Assembly (NCBI GenBank): GCA_028287505.1
Contig: JAQBPN010000085.1
Span: 19,774 to 83,773, forward strand
DNA: 64,000 nt
Origin: Fibrobacterota bacterium
Lineage (GTDB): Bacteria > Fibrobacterota > Fibrobacteria > UBA11236
Direction of reading: 5' to 3'
In this document: one piece after another, positions 25,294-34,128 of the stretch
How the letters are laid out: the number at the start of each line of letters is the position of its first letter
How positions within the stretch are numbered: the first letter of the stretch is position 1
Notes under the pieces: model-generated
Databases searched by the model: none
The model's input: the letters and a program-made list of their open reading frames with translations, nothing else
What the model was told of the DNA's origin: nothing
Made by a program: the position numbers and the translations under genes

Positions 25294-27102
25294 ATGGTCG
25301 TATCGGGATCGGAACAGCAAGGCGCTTCGGGGAAGCCCGCGGGAAAGAACATACCGGCCTGGATGACCAAGGTGCCGCGGCCCAGCGCCGAATTTCCCCG
25401 GCGCTTCATCGCAGCCGATGCGGATCTTTCCGGATGGCCGGGCATCAAGCCCTACCTGGAGGAATTGAACCGCCGCTTCCTCCCGGACCGTGAATCCCTC
25501 CTGCAATGGATCCAGGACTACGCGGAACTCGGCGATGCCGTCCACGAAGAAGGCTCGCGCCTGTACATCGGGATGACCTGCTTCACCCAGGACGATGAAA
25601 AACAGAAAGCCTACCTGGATTTCATCGAAACGGTTGAGCCCGCCATGGCGCCGGTCATCGATGAGTTGAACAAGAAAGCCATCGCCCACCCGGATGCGCG
25701 CACCTTGCCCAAGGAAGAATACGGACAATGGCTGGAAGCGCTGATCATCAGCGTGGAATTGTTCACCGACGCGAACATCCCGTTGCATACCGAGATTTCC
25801 AAGCTGGCCCAGACCTACCAGAAGATTTGCGGCGACATGACCGTGGACTGGAACGGGGAAACCAAAACCCTCAGCCAGCTCACCCCGTTCCTGCAGGCCA
25901 GCGATCGGTCCGTGCGCGAAAAGGCCTGGATGAAAATGGCGGAGCGGCGGATCAAGGACAAGCAGAGGCTCGAGGATTTGTTCGATGAGTTGTTCGTGTT
26001 GCGCAACCAGGTGGCCCGGAACCTGGGGTTGAAGGACTTCGTCGCCTACAGCTTCAAGGCCAATCACCGCACCGACTACTCCCCCCAGGATTGTTTCCAG
26101 TTCCACGCCAGCGTGGAGAAGTCCGTGGTGCCCACCTTCCGGCGCGCCCTGGATTACCGCAAGGAGAAGCTGGGCCTGAGCGAATTGCGGCCCTGGGACC
26201 TTGGTTGCGACCCGCTGGGACGGCCTCCCCTGAAGCCCTTCCAGGAGGCGTCCCGCCTGGTGGAAGGCGTCGGAAAGATTTTCGCGCGCATGGATCCGGA
26301 ACTGCACGGCTTCTTCCGCACCATGACGGACAAGAGCCTGATGGATTTGGAAAACCGCATCGGCAAGGCTCCCGGCGGCTACCAATGCAGCCTTAATGAA
26401 GTCCGCCTCCCGTTCATCTTCATGAACGCGGTGGGCCTGAACGAGGACGTCTTCACCCTGCTGCATGAGAGCGGCCACGCCTTCCACCTTTTCTATACGC
26501 GCGGCATGTCCCTGGGATTCAACCGCAGCGCTCCCATGGAATTCAGCGAAGTGGCCTCCATGGCCATGGAGCGCCTGGGTTCCCGCTACCTGGACGAGTT
26601 CTACTCGCCGGAAGAGCGCAAGCGCGCCATCCAGACGGAAGACGAGGAAGTGTTCCGGCTCCTGCCGTGGGTGGCCACCGTGGACGCCTTCCAGCATTGG
26701 CTCTATACCCATCCGGGCCATACCCAGGCGGAGCGCAAGAACGTCTGGCTGGGATTGGACAAGCGCTTCGGGTCCAATCTGGATTGGTCCGGCCTGGAAG
26801 AGTTCCGGGCCAATTCCTGGCATCGGCAATTGCACATTTTCGAGGTGCCGTTCTATTACATCGAGTACGGTATCGCCCAACTGGGAGCCCTGCAAGTCTG
26901 GTTGAAATCCCTGCGGGACGAAAAATCGGCCCTGGCGGATTACAAGCGCGGACTCAGCCTGGGCGGAACCCGCGGCCTGCGGGAATTGTTCGAAGGCGGC
27001 GGACTCAAGTTCGACATGCGCGAAGAGGCCATCCGTCCCCTGGTGGAAAAGGTCCGCGAGGAATGGGAAGCCGCCGTTGGAAAGGACGGAGCCCATGGAT
27101 AA
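25294..27102 (+). CDS. M3-family oligoendopeptidase
   Basis: This 602-residue zinc metallopeptidase carries the thimet motif LLHESGHAFHLFY (HESGH at residues 391-395). A downstream glutamate lies in MEFSEVASMAMERLG, and it ends YYIEYGIAQLGALQVW, characteristic of M3B (PepF-like) enzymes that cut short peptides in the cytoplasm. ATG 25294 follows AAAGGGAACC and is preferred over earlier in-frame codons that give no similarity. Its stop overlaps the M20 peptidase start by 8 bases, so the two peptidases form a coupled peptide-degradation operon with the downstream oxidoreductase. A long open frame on the opposite strand is a composition artefact. Confidence 0.93.
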   Translation: MVVSGSEQQGASGKPAGKNIPAWMTKVPRPSAEFPRRFIAADADLSGWPGIKPYLEELNRRFLPDRESLLQWIQDYAELGDAVHEEGSRLYIGMTCFTQDDEKQKAYLDFIETVEPAMAPVIDELNKKAIAHPDARTLPKEEYGQWLEALIISVELFTDANIPLHTEISKLAQTYQKICGDMTVDWNGETKTLSQLTPFLQASDRSVREKAWMKMAERRIKDKQRLEDLFDELFVLRNQVARNLGLKDFVAYSFKANHRTDYSPQDCFQFHASVEKSVVPTFRRALDYRKEKLGLSELRPWDLGCDPLGRPPLKPFQEASRLVEGVGKIFARMDPELHGFFRTMTDKSLMDLENRIGKAPGGYQCSLNEVRLPFIFMNAVGLNEDVFTLLHESGHAFHLFYTRGMSLGFNRSAPMEFSEVASMAMERLGSRYLDEFYSPEERKRAIQTEDEEVFRLLPWVATVDAFQHWLYTHPGHTQAERKNVWLGLDKRFGSNLDWSGLEEFRANSWHRQLHIFEVPFYYIEYGIAQLGALQVWLKSLRDEKSALADYKRGLSLGGTRGLRELFEGGGLKFDMREEAIRPLVEKVREEWEAAVGKDGAHG

Positions 27103-28558
27103 GCCGAAGCAGGACAAGTGGGATTCCGGCCGCGAAGCGGCCCTGGCCCGCTATCAGGCCGATCAGCAGAAGCATCTTGCCGACCTGATTCGTTTGACGA
27201 AAATCCCCAGCGTCAGTTTCGACGGATTCGATCCCAAGGAAGTGGAACGCTCCGCGGAATGCACCCAGGGCATCCTGGAAGCCGCCGGATTCGAGAACGT
27301 GGAAATCATGCGCGTGCCCGGGACCCACCCCTATGTCTATGGCGATTGGCTCAAGCGCCCGGGCGCTCCCACCGTGCTCCTGTATGCGCACCACGATGTG
27401 CAGCCGCCCTTGCGGGAGGAACTGTGGAAGACGCCGCCCTTCGAGGCGGTGGAAAAGGACGGGCGCCTGTTCGCGCGCGGCATCGCGGACGACAAAGCGG
27501 GCGTGCTCATCCACGCGGCCAGCGTGGCGGCCTGGCTGGAAACCGCCGGCACGTTGCCCGTGAACGTCAAGGTGATCATAGAAGGCGAAGAGGAAATCGG
27601 ATCGACCCATCTGGGCGCCTTCCTGGAGAAATACCGCCATCGGCTCCAGGCGGATTGCGTGGTCTTGACCGATTGCAGCAACTTCGACACCGGGTTGCCC
27701 AGCCTCACGACCACTTTGCGCGGCCTCATCAGCATGGACGTGACGGTAACGGCGCTGGACCATCCTCTGCACTCCGGCATGTGGGGCGGACCCATTCCCG
27801 ATCCCGTCCAGGGCCTTGCGAAAATCCTGGCCAAGCTCTCGGACGAATCCGGCCGGGTGGCGGTCCCGGGCATCTGGGACGACGTGATCCCTCCCAGCGC
27901 GGCGGAGATGGAAGACATGCGCAAGCTGGGCATGGAAGACAAGGTGTTCCGCGAACAGGCCGGTATCGGCCCCGGGGTGGAATTGTTCGCCCATGGACCC
28001 GGTCTCTTGGCGAAGATGTGGCGCGAGCCGTCCATCGCCGTGAACTCGATCCAGGCCGGCGGGAAGAAAATCGCCGGCAACGTGATCATGGATTCCGCCT
28101 GGGCGCGCTTGGGGCTGCGCCTGGTGCCGAACATGGATCATGCCAAGGCCATGAGCCTGCTAAAGGGATTCATCGAAGCCAATTGCCCTTGGGGACTCAA
28201 GGTGGAAGTGATCCCGGAACAAGGGGCCAACCCGTGGATGACCAAGCCCGATCATCCCGTCTTTTCCGTGGCCAAGAAATCCCTGGGCCGGGGCTATGGC
28301 CGCGAAGCCGTCATGATCGGGTGCGGAGGCACGATCCCCTTCGTGGATAGCTTCACGCGCGTGCTCGGGGACATTCCCGCCCTGCTGGTGGGCATCGAGG
28401 ATCCCTACACCAACGCCCACTCCGAAAACGAATCCCTGGGGCTTGCGGATTTCCACAGCTCCGTGCGGAGCCAGATCCATTTCTTCGCGGACCTGGCCGC
28501 GGCCGCCGAGGCCGATCCCGGTTTCTGGGCGGGCAAAAAGAAGACATCGCCGGTTTGA
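27095..28558 (+). CDS. M20-family dipeptidase
   Basis: This 487-residue metallopeptidase shows the M20 metal-site motifs YAHHDVQPP (His/Asp), GIADDKAG (bridging Asp), IIEGEEEIGS (catalytic Glu pair), the D-C-S-N segment and a C-terminal NAHSENE (His). It is close to the PepV/CNDP-like dipeptidase group. AAGGA lies about 8 bases before ATG 27095, inside the end of the M3 gene. It would cleave dipeptides released by the upstream oligopeptidase. The stop overlaps the TTG start of the next gene (TTGA). Confidence 0.92.
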   Translation: MDKPKQDKWDSGREAALARYQADQQKHLADLIRLTKIPSVSFDGFDPKEVERSAECTQGILEAAGFENVEIMRVPGTHPYVYGDWLKRPGAPTVLLYAHHDVQPPLREELWKTPPFEAVEKDGRLFARGIADDKAGVLIHAASVAAWLETAGTLPVNVKVIIEGEEEIGSTHLGAFLEKYRHRLQADCVVLTDCSNFDTGLPSLTTTLRGLISMDVTVTALDHPLHSGMWGGPIPDPVQGLAKILAKLSDESGRVAVPGIWDDVIPPSAAEMEDMRKLGMEDKVFREQAGIGPGVELFAHGPGLLAKMWREPSIAVNSIQAGGKKIAGNVIMDSAWARLGLRLVPNMDHAKAMSLLKGFIEANCPWGLKVEVIPEQGANPWMTKPDHPVFSVAKKSLGRGYGREAVMIGCGGTIPFVDSFTRVLGDIPALLVGIEDPYTNAHSENESLGLADFHSSVRSQIHFFADLAAAAEADPGFWAGKKKTSPV

Positions 28559-29685
28559 CTCCCGTATTCGACCTGGTAGTCGCCGGCGCAGGCGTAATGG
28601 GTCTGGCCTGCGCCTTGGAAGAGGCGCGGCGCGGCGCCAGGGTCGGCGTATTCGATCCGGCCGCCACCCAGGCCCAAGCTTCCCATGCCGCGGCCGGGAT
28701 CCTGGTCACCCGCGACGCCCACGTGTTCTCTTCCCCCTTCCGGGAATTCTATGTCCGCTCCATCCGCCAATACCCCGAGTGGCTGGCGGCCTTGACGGCC
28801 TCGGCGGGCCGGGAAGTCCCGTTGCATAAGGGCGGCGACTACCTGATTTTCGACTTGGACGATCCCGCGGCCCGGGATCGCCTGGAGGCAAAATCGCGGC
28901 AACTGGATCGCGAACGGTCGCTTGCCTTCACGGTAACGGATACTCTGCCAAAGCACCTGCAAGCCCACAGCCCCTTGGCCAAGGTGAGGGTTTTCCACTT
29001 TCCCGAGGAAGCCTACGTCCAGAACCGCGAATTGCTTGCCGCCCTGCGGCTGGCCTGCGAAAAAGCCGGAGTGGTATTCCGGATCGGAAACCCGGCGCGG
29101 GCCTGGGAATATGCGGAGGGAACCACGCGTCTGACGTTTTCCGAGGACCGCTGGGAGGCGCGGCGGGTATTGCTGGCTGCGGGCGCCTGGAGTTTCCAGG
29201 CGCTGGAACATCTCGGCATTACCGCCCCCATGGTGCCCGTCAAAGGGCAAATGATCCGCATCCGGAACTTCCATGGCTTGGAGAGTATGATCCATTTCAA
29301 CGACAACCTGTATCTGGTGCCCCGGGGAGACAGCCTGGTGGTGGGCGCGACCACGGAGCCCGGAAATTGGAGCGAAGGTTTCGACGGCGTCGGCGAGGCT
29401 TACGTGGAAACCCATTTGCGCCGGTTCCTGCCGGAAGTCTCCCGGGAACCGTTGGAAACCTGGTCAGGGCTGCGTCCGCGCACGCGCGATCGGCTTCCCT
29501 GGATGGGTTGGCTGGACCAGGAACGGGGTTGGGCCATATGCACCGGGCATTACAAATGCGGCATCAGCATGGCCCCCTTGGCGGCGCAATGCCTGTCGAA
29601 ATTGTTGCATGGGGAAAAAGCACCCTTCGACCTCTCCCCCTTCAATCCGTGGCGCAAGCAGGGGTTGGGGAAAGTCCGGGTCTAG
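28555..29685 (+). CDS. FAD-dependent amino-acid oxidase family protein (ThiO/glycine oxidase-like)
   Basis: This 376-residue flavoprotein opens with FDLVVAGAGVMGLACALEEARRGARVGVFDP, the Rossmann GxGxxG and ribose-binding acid. Further motifs are SHAAAGIL, VLLAAGAWS, VPVKGQMIRI and SGLRPRTRDRLPWMGW, then a C-terminal FAD segment TGHYKCGISMAP. The set fits glycine oxidase ThiO or D-amino-acid dehydrogenases. ThiO makes iminoglycine for the thiamin thiazole, but no thi gene is here; the peptidase operon context suggests amino-acid oxidation instead. The start is TTG 28555, overlapping the M20 stop. Confidence 0.8.
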   Translation: MTPVFDLVVAGAGVMGLACALEEARRGARVGVFDPAATQAQASHAAAGILVTRDAHVFSSPFREFYVRSIRQYPEWLAALTASAGREVPLHKGGDYLIFDLDDPAARDRLEAKSRQLDRERSLAFTVTDTLPKHLQAHSPLAKVRVFHFPEEAYVQNRELLAALRLACEKAGVVFRIGNPARAWEYAEGTTRLTFSEDRWEARRVLLAAGAWSFQALEHLGITAPMVPVKGQMIRIRNFHGLESMIHFNDNLYLVPRGDSLVVGATTEPGNWSEGFDGVGEAYVETHLRRFLPEVSREPLETWSGLRPRTRDRLPWMGWLDQERGWAICTGHYKCGISMAPLAAQCLSKLLHGEKAPFDLSPFNPWRKQGLGKVRV

Positions 29686-29718
29686 CCCGGAACAAGGGCC
29701 CCGGGCGGGGTCCTTCTC

Positions 29719-32049
29719 TCAGAAGAACAGTTCGTAATTCGCGCCCACCATGAGGTGGCGCCGGTCGCCGTATTGGATCAGTTTTTCCCGCAGGCGGAAG
29801 GTCTGCTGCGGTCCCAGCACGTACTCCACATTGGCGGCCAAGCCCAGGCTCAGGTCATTCGTCCCATTGTCCACGGGATATTGGCCCACCGATCCGGACA
29901 GATCCAGTTTCACCTGATTATCGAGGATGGGCTGCAGGAATCCCATGGTCACGTTGTGGGTTGGTTTCTGGATGCCATTGTCGGAAAAGGTATAGGCCAG
30001 CCTGGGCAGGAAATCGATGCTGCGCATTTTGTATTGCAGCATCGCATTGATGATATTGGTGCGGTTGATGGGAAAGTCCTGCGATGGATCTTCGGGATAT
30101 TGCGATACTACCGCGTATTCGCTTTGGGTGAAGCTATAAAGCAGGGTGGTATGTAGTTTGGCATCTGACAATTGGAATTGGTGGTAGCCGCCCGTATTGA
30201 AATTCAGGAAGTTGGAGCTGAATTGATGGGCATAGGTTCCATCGGGAGCGATATTGGACCGGCCCCCGCCTACCCAGAAACTGGGATTGTAAGGTCCGGG
30301 CGTGAAGCGCAGCTCGACTTTCAGGTTGCGCTGGGTCTGGGAATAGATCCCCAGGTCCTGGGCATAGTTCCCCAACTCCATGCCGACGGAAACGCGGTTA
30401 TCCAGCACCAGCAGCTTTTGGATGAGAGTGAAGCCGTCGCCGGGGTTGCCGCCCAGGAAGGGGTTGCCTTCGCTGTGGTATTCGAGCCCGAGATGGGAAT
30501 AGGTCAGCTCCGTTTCGGAAACGATTCCGGAAAAGGGAACCGAGGAAACGACTCCCGCCTCGTACGCGCTGTTGGAACCCAGGAAGCCGGGAACGTCCGT
30601 TCCGCCGGAAGTCTTGCTGCTGAGCAGGTACTGCCAGCCGCGGGTGGTGGCGTTGAAAATGAAAATATCCTCGTAGTTCTTGGGATCGAAAGAGACATCG
30701 AAGGTATCCTGGGAGAAGGCGCCCAGGGATTTGTCCCGGGTGTAAAGGCTCAATGCGGCGTTGCTGAACAACTGGATTTTGCCGTCCCAGATTCCCACGC
30801 GCAAATCGATCCCGGGGACCAGGTTCTCCGCGGGCCGGGTGCCATGCAGCAAAGTATTGGTGCGGAACCGGGCGTCGGAACCTACATCGTCGGAAGCCTT
30901 GAGGACGCTGAATCCCAGATCGAATTTGGGCCCGCCGCCCAGGCCCAGGCGGATGGCGGTCAGGGTCTGGGCGAAAGTGCCCGGCACCGTGTCGATGCGG
31001 GTCCCGTTGCCGGTATCGTATTTCACCAGGTAGGCGGGGATTTCGCGCCGGCTTTCCCCGCGCACCACGCGCAGGGAGCCCCATTGGGATTCACCGGTGG
31101 TAAGATTGAGCACGGCCTCTCCGCCGCGCACCCGGGTTCCGTTCAAGGACAGGGAGTTGTAGAGCGGGTAGACATCCCCCGCCTTCAGGGACACCCAGGG
31201 ACCGTATTTCACGTTCGCGGTGACACGATGGGCCGGTTGGCGGAAGCGGTCTTCATCGGTGCGGAGCAACACCTTGCCGTACGCCTCCACCTGTTTGTAT
31301 TTGACGTTGTAGGCCGCTTCCGTGGCTCCTTCCAGCTCTTCGGAAACCGGCGTCTCGGGATCGCCCGTTATCAAAACCGAATCCGACCCGGGCTTCAGCT
31401 TGATCTCGCTTTGGGAAAGCACGCGGCCTTTCGCCTCTCCGTTCTTCCAATCGATTTTGGCCACCACCCGTCCGAACTGGCGGTAAGCGCCGTTGCGCAC
31501 TTTGCGGACCGGCTCCGGGAGGCGGACGAAGAAGCGGGCTTCCTGCTTTGCGATGATTTCCGTGCGCTCATTGAAGAGCAGCAAAGTCAGTTGATGCACG
31601 CCCGACTTGAGCCCGGTCAGCCTGGCGTTGAGCAGGCCTTCGTTCACGGACAAAGGGCTGGTATCGGGATAGCCATCCACGAGCAGGACCATGCTGGCGG
31701 GCTGGCTTTCCGGCAAAGCGCACAACACGCGCAACTCCGGTTCATAGAAAACATCCCCGTCGATGGGGATGATGAAGCCGCCGGGAGAAGGCTCCGGAGC
31801 CAGGACTTCCGCGGGAACGGAATCGATCTGGACGGCCTGCGCCTCAGGATTCTGGGCCTGGGTTTCTCCCATGCCCTTCGGGGCCGGCGTGGACGTATCC
31901 AGGGTGTCGCCCCCTTGCTCCCGGGCATTGGATTGCGCCAGGGCGGCGCCGAGACAGGCGGCCAGAACCAAGGCAACGCCCCGTATGGTCCGCCAGGGAA
32001 ACCGGGCTTCCCGATCCGTGTCCTGCCGCCCTTTAAAAGTTGGTTTCAT
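29719..32049 (-). CDS. Large outer-membrane beta-barrel protein with periplasmic N-terminal region
   Basis: The 776-residue product has a long signal region (MKPTFKGRQDTDREARFPWRTIRGVALVLAACLGAALAQS) and a proline/glutamine-rich linker. An Ig/PEGA-like domain follows (FIIPIDGDVFYEPELRVLCALPESQPASMVLLVDGYP), then from about residue 280 alternating amphipathic strands rich in Tyr/Gly/Asn. It ends NYELFF, a C-terminal aromatic barrel signature recognised by BamA. It looks like a roughly 20-strand barrel, but I do not recognise the family. Its start overlaps the FecR-domain gene by 17 bases, and it is the last gene of a three-gene coupled operon. Confidence 0.7.
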   Translation of the reverse strand: MKPTFKGRQDTDREARFPWRTIRGVALVLAACLGAALAQSNAREQGGDTLDTSTPAPKGMGETQAQNPEAQAVQIDSVPAEVLAPEPSPGGFIIPIDGDVFYEPELRVLCALPESQPASMVLLVDGYPDTSPLSVNEGLLNARLTGLKSGVHQLTLLLFNERTEIIAKQEARFFVRLPEPVRKVRNGAYRQFGRVVAKIDWKNGEAKGRVLSQSEIKLKPGSDSVLITGDPETPVSEELEGATEAAYNVKYKQVEAYGKVLLRTDEDRFRQPAHRVTANVKYGPWVSLKAGDVYPLYNSLSLNGTRVRGGEAVLNLTTGESQWGSLRVVRGESRREIPAYLVKYDTGNGTRIDTVPGTFAQTLTAIRLGLGGGPKFDLGFSVLKASDDVGSDARFRTNTLLHGTRPAENLVPGIDLRVGIWDGKIQLFSNAALSLYTRDKSLGAFSQDTFDVSFDPKNYEDIFIFNATTRGWQYLLSSKTSGGTDVPGFLGSNSAYEAGVVSSVPFSGIVSETELTYSHLGLEYHSEGNPFLGGNPGDGFTLIQKLLVLDNRVSVGMELGNYAQDLGIYSQTQRNLKVELRFTPGPYNPSFWVGGGRSNIAPDGTYAHQFSSNFLNFNTGGYHQFQLSDAKLHTTLLYSFTQSEYAVVSQYPEDPSQDFPINRTNIINAMLQYKMRSIDFLPRLAYTFSDNGIQKPTHNVTMGFLQPILDNQVKLDLSGSVGQYPVDNGTNDLSLGLAANVEYVLGPQQTFRLREKLIQYGDRRHLMVGANYELFF

Positions 32050-32740
32050 ATTCCACTTCCAAGGTGGTGAAGTCTTCCGTCTCCGGATTCACGAAATCCA
32101 CTTCCAGGGTATTCTGCCGGAAGCCGACCTGCTCCAACTCGGAATCCGTGGCATCGGAAACCTTGATGCCGTTCAAATCCGAGACCGCTTTCTGTCCGCT
32201 CCGAACCACGGCGGTCAAATCCTTGGGACGATTGTAGACGGAAAGCTCCCCGTCCTGCACCAGGAAAATTCCCACGCCTTTCTCATCAGACTTGCAGGAG
32301 AACCGTCCCGCTAGGGCCGTGGCCTGGGTCTGGGCGTTTTCACATTGCACGGCCTCGCTCTTCTTCTTGAGGCCGAAGACCACTTCCCCCGCTTCCATAT
32401 GGATCCGGCGCACGCGTTTATCCTTGGTCTTGACGCGCTTGAGGGTGAAAACGGACTTGGGCCGGATTTCCATGAACGCCTGATCGGGCAGCAACCGCAA
32501 CACGGCTTTGCCATCGTTCCCGGACTCGATCTTGGACCCAGGCGCCACCAGATCGGAAGCCTGCAAATCCTTCTGCACCGCGGAATCCCCGGAAGTCACC
32601 TTCAAGTTCCCCTTGGCATACTTGACCACGCCAAGAGCGGGAGGCGCTGAAATCGCGAGCATGGGCAAAGCCAAAATCGAAACCACAACCGCCAACCGCA
32701 TCTTTAAACCTGCCCCCACGAACATCGACCGGCTCTTCAT
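32033..32740 (-). CDS. FecR-domain exported protein
   Basis: The 235-residue product has a signal peptide (MRLAVVVSILALPMLAISAPPA after a short basic lead). The FecR-domain pattern follows: VVKYAKGNLKV, LVAPGSKIESGNDGKAVLRLLPDQAFMEIRPKSVFTL, VRRIHMEAGEVVFG, and ...FLVQDGELSVYNRP. Classical FecR proteins relay TonB-receptor signals to ECF sigma factors. No sigma factor or TonB receptor adjoins this one, so it more likely has a structural or peptidoglycan-associated envelope role. It overlaps the upstream gene by ATGA and the downstream barrel gene by 17 bases. Confidence 0.78.
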   Translation of the reverse strand: MKSRSMFVGAGLKMRLAVVVSILALPMLAISAPPALGVVKYAKGNLKVTSGDSAVQKDLQASDLVAPGSKIESGNDGKAVLRLLPDQAFMEIRPKSVFTLKRVKTKDKRVRRIHMEAGEVVFGLKKKSEAVQCENAQTQATALAGRFSCKSDEKGVGIFLVQDGELSVYNRPKDLTAVVRSGQKAVSDLNGIKVSDATDSELEQVGFRQNTLEVDFVNPETEDFTTLEVEYETNF

Positions 32741-34008
32741 TGGAACCTCAACCGCGTGACGGAATGCCTGCTCTGGTGGAACTCGCGGGCAAGCCGCTCC
32801 AGGTCTTCAAGCGAATACGGATGCCCGTTCAGGCGGATCTGGCCTTTGGCGGGGAGCTTGCCCGCCCGCGATTGATCGAAGATTTCGAAATTGTCGCCCA
32901 GGATGATTTTGAGCGCGGCCATGACCCGCTTGGAATAATCGTCCCCGAACTTGATCTGGTCCTGCAGGGTTTTGATGTCGCTGATTTCAGAGGCCGGAAT
33001 GGAGGAGCCCCCCTCCAGGCGTTCGTCCACCTTGAAGTAGAGCGGGTCCGAGTAGAGGTAATCGGATGTGGGTCCGCGCAGGATGGCCCGAGCCCTCCAC
33101 ACATAGGTCATCCCCGGTTCCAGTTGCGGCAGGCCGCTGGGATACGGTGTGGGCGAATCCTTGAAGATGCCGAACTTGGCGAACTCAAGGCCGTCCATTG
33201 CATCCTTGGGATTGGTTCCGGAGGGCAATTCATACACGAAGATTTCGATCTTCGGCTGATCGGGAGGGTAATCGAATTCCACGGTGTTGAACAGTTCCGA
33301 AGCCACTTTGAATATCGGCGTGATGGTGTAGAGCGGAACGGGAGTGGGATTGGTGATTTTGGTCCCGGGATACAGGGCCTGGATCATCTTCACGAAACGC
33401 AGGCGGCCGATATTGCCGCCCAGGGAATCCACCTGCACGGTAACGGAATTCTGAGCGATGCTGGAAACGTTTTCGCAGGTCAGACTGAACTTGAAAATCA
33501 GATCCATCTCCGGCGCCCCATGCCTGTCCAGGATGAGATTATAGAGCGGGCTGTTGGTGAACGCGGTGCCTCCCACTTGCCAGGGAAATTCGAAAACCTC
33601 GTTGGACCTGAGCGTAGTACCGATGGACGCGGCGTCGATGGGTCCGCTGACCCGGTCGAACGCGACGATTTGCTCGCCTTGGTGATGGCCGCGGGAGGTA
33701 TCCGCCACGATTTGCATGTGCAGCCTGAGACTGTTGGAATATGGCTGGTTGGCCAGGGCCGGGGACATGGTCAGGAAGAAAAGGGTCGGGGCATTCGCCT
33801 GATGTTCGGTATCGAACCAACTGGGATCGAAATTGGTCACGGTATATTGCAGGCCCGGAGTGGTGACCGTCAGATTGGCGGCCACGGCGGCCGCGTCTTT
33901 GCTCACCTCCGGGCAGGCATCGACCAAGGAGCGGGCCGGCGCATTCCCCGCCAGGACGGCGATGCAGGCGGAGAGGAGCAGGAAAAACCTAGCTGTGCCC
34001 AAAGTCAT
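32737..34008 (-). CDS. Exported protein of unknown function, with a fibronectin-III-like segment
   Basis: This 423-residue protein begins MTLGTARFFLLLSACIAVLAGNAPA, a signal peptide (cleavage possibly as a lipoprotein at LLSAC, but the residue context is weak). A beta-sandwich-like region follows. A segment around residues 250-340 (VEFDYPPDQPKIEIFVYEL ... LEPGMTYVWRARAILRG) resembles a fibronectin-III strand pattern. A polar helical tail ends in RHSVTRLRFQ. A very strong GGGAGG site precedes ATG 34008; a longer frame to 34050 is unnecessary. It is the first gene of the FecR/barrel operon. Not recognised beyond this. Confidence 0.65.
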   Translation of the reverse strand: MTLGTARFFLLLSACIAVLAGNAPARSLVDACPEVSKDAAAVAANLTVTTPGLQYTVTNFDPSWFDTEHQANAPTLFFLTMSPALANQPYSNSLRLHMQIVADTSRGHHQGEQIVAFDRVSGPIDAASIGTTLRSNEVFEFPWQVGGTAFTNSPLYNLILDRHGAPEMDLIFKFSLTCENVSSIAQNSVTVQVDSLGGNIGRLRFVKMIQALYPGTKITNPTPVPLYTITPIFKVASELFNTVEFDYPPDQPKIEIFVYELPSGTNPKDAMDGLEFAKFGIFKDSPTPYPSGLPQLEPGMTYVWRARAILRGPTSDYLYSDPLYFKVDERLEGGSSIPASEISDIKTLQDQIKFGDDYSKRVMAALKIILGDNFEIFDQSRAGKLPAKGQIRLNGHPYSLEDLERLAREFHQSRHSVTRLRFQ

Positions 34009-34128
34009 GCCTCCCTCTCCCGATGCCGAGGACGAATCATCCTTCGGCAAAAATGCCTTTTGTGCGGGCCCGAGTCCGTGTCCTGGATCACACTAGTGGA
34101 ACCGGGAGCCGACAGACGGCAAAAGGTA

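Noticed and set aside
25237..27117. A 626-codon minus-strand open frame opposite the M3 peptidase
   Set aside because: Composition artefact: the plus strand encodes a complete M3 peptidase with HESGH, and the antisense product has no motif.
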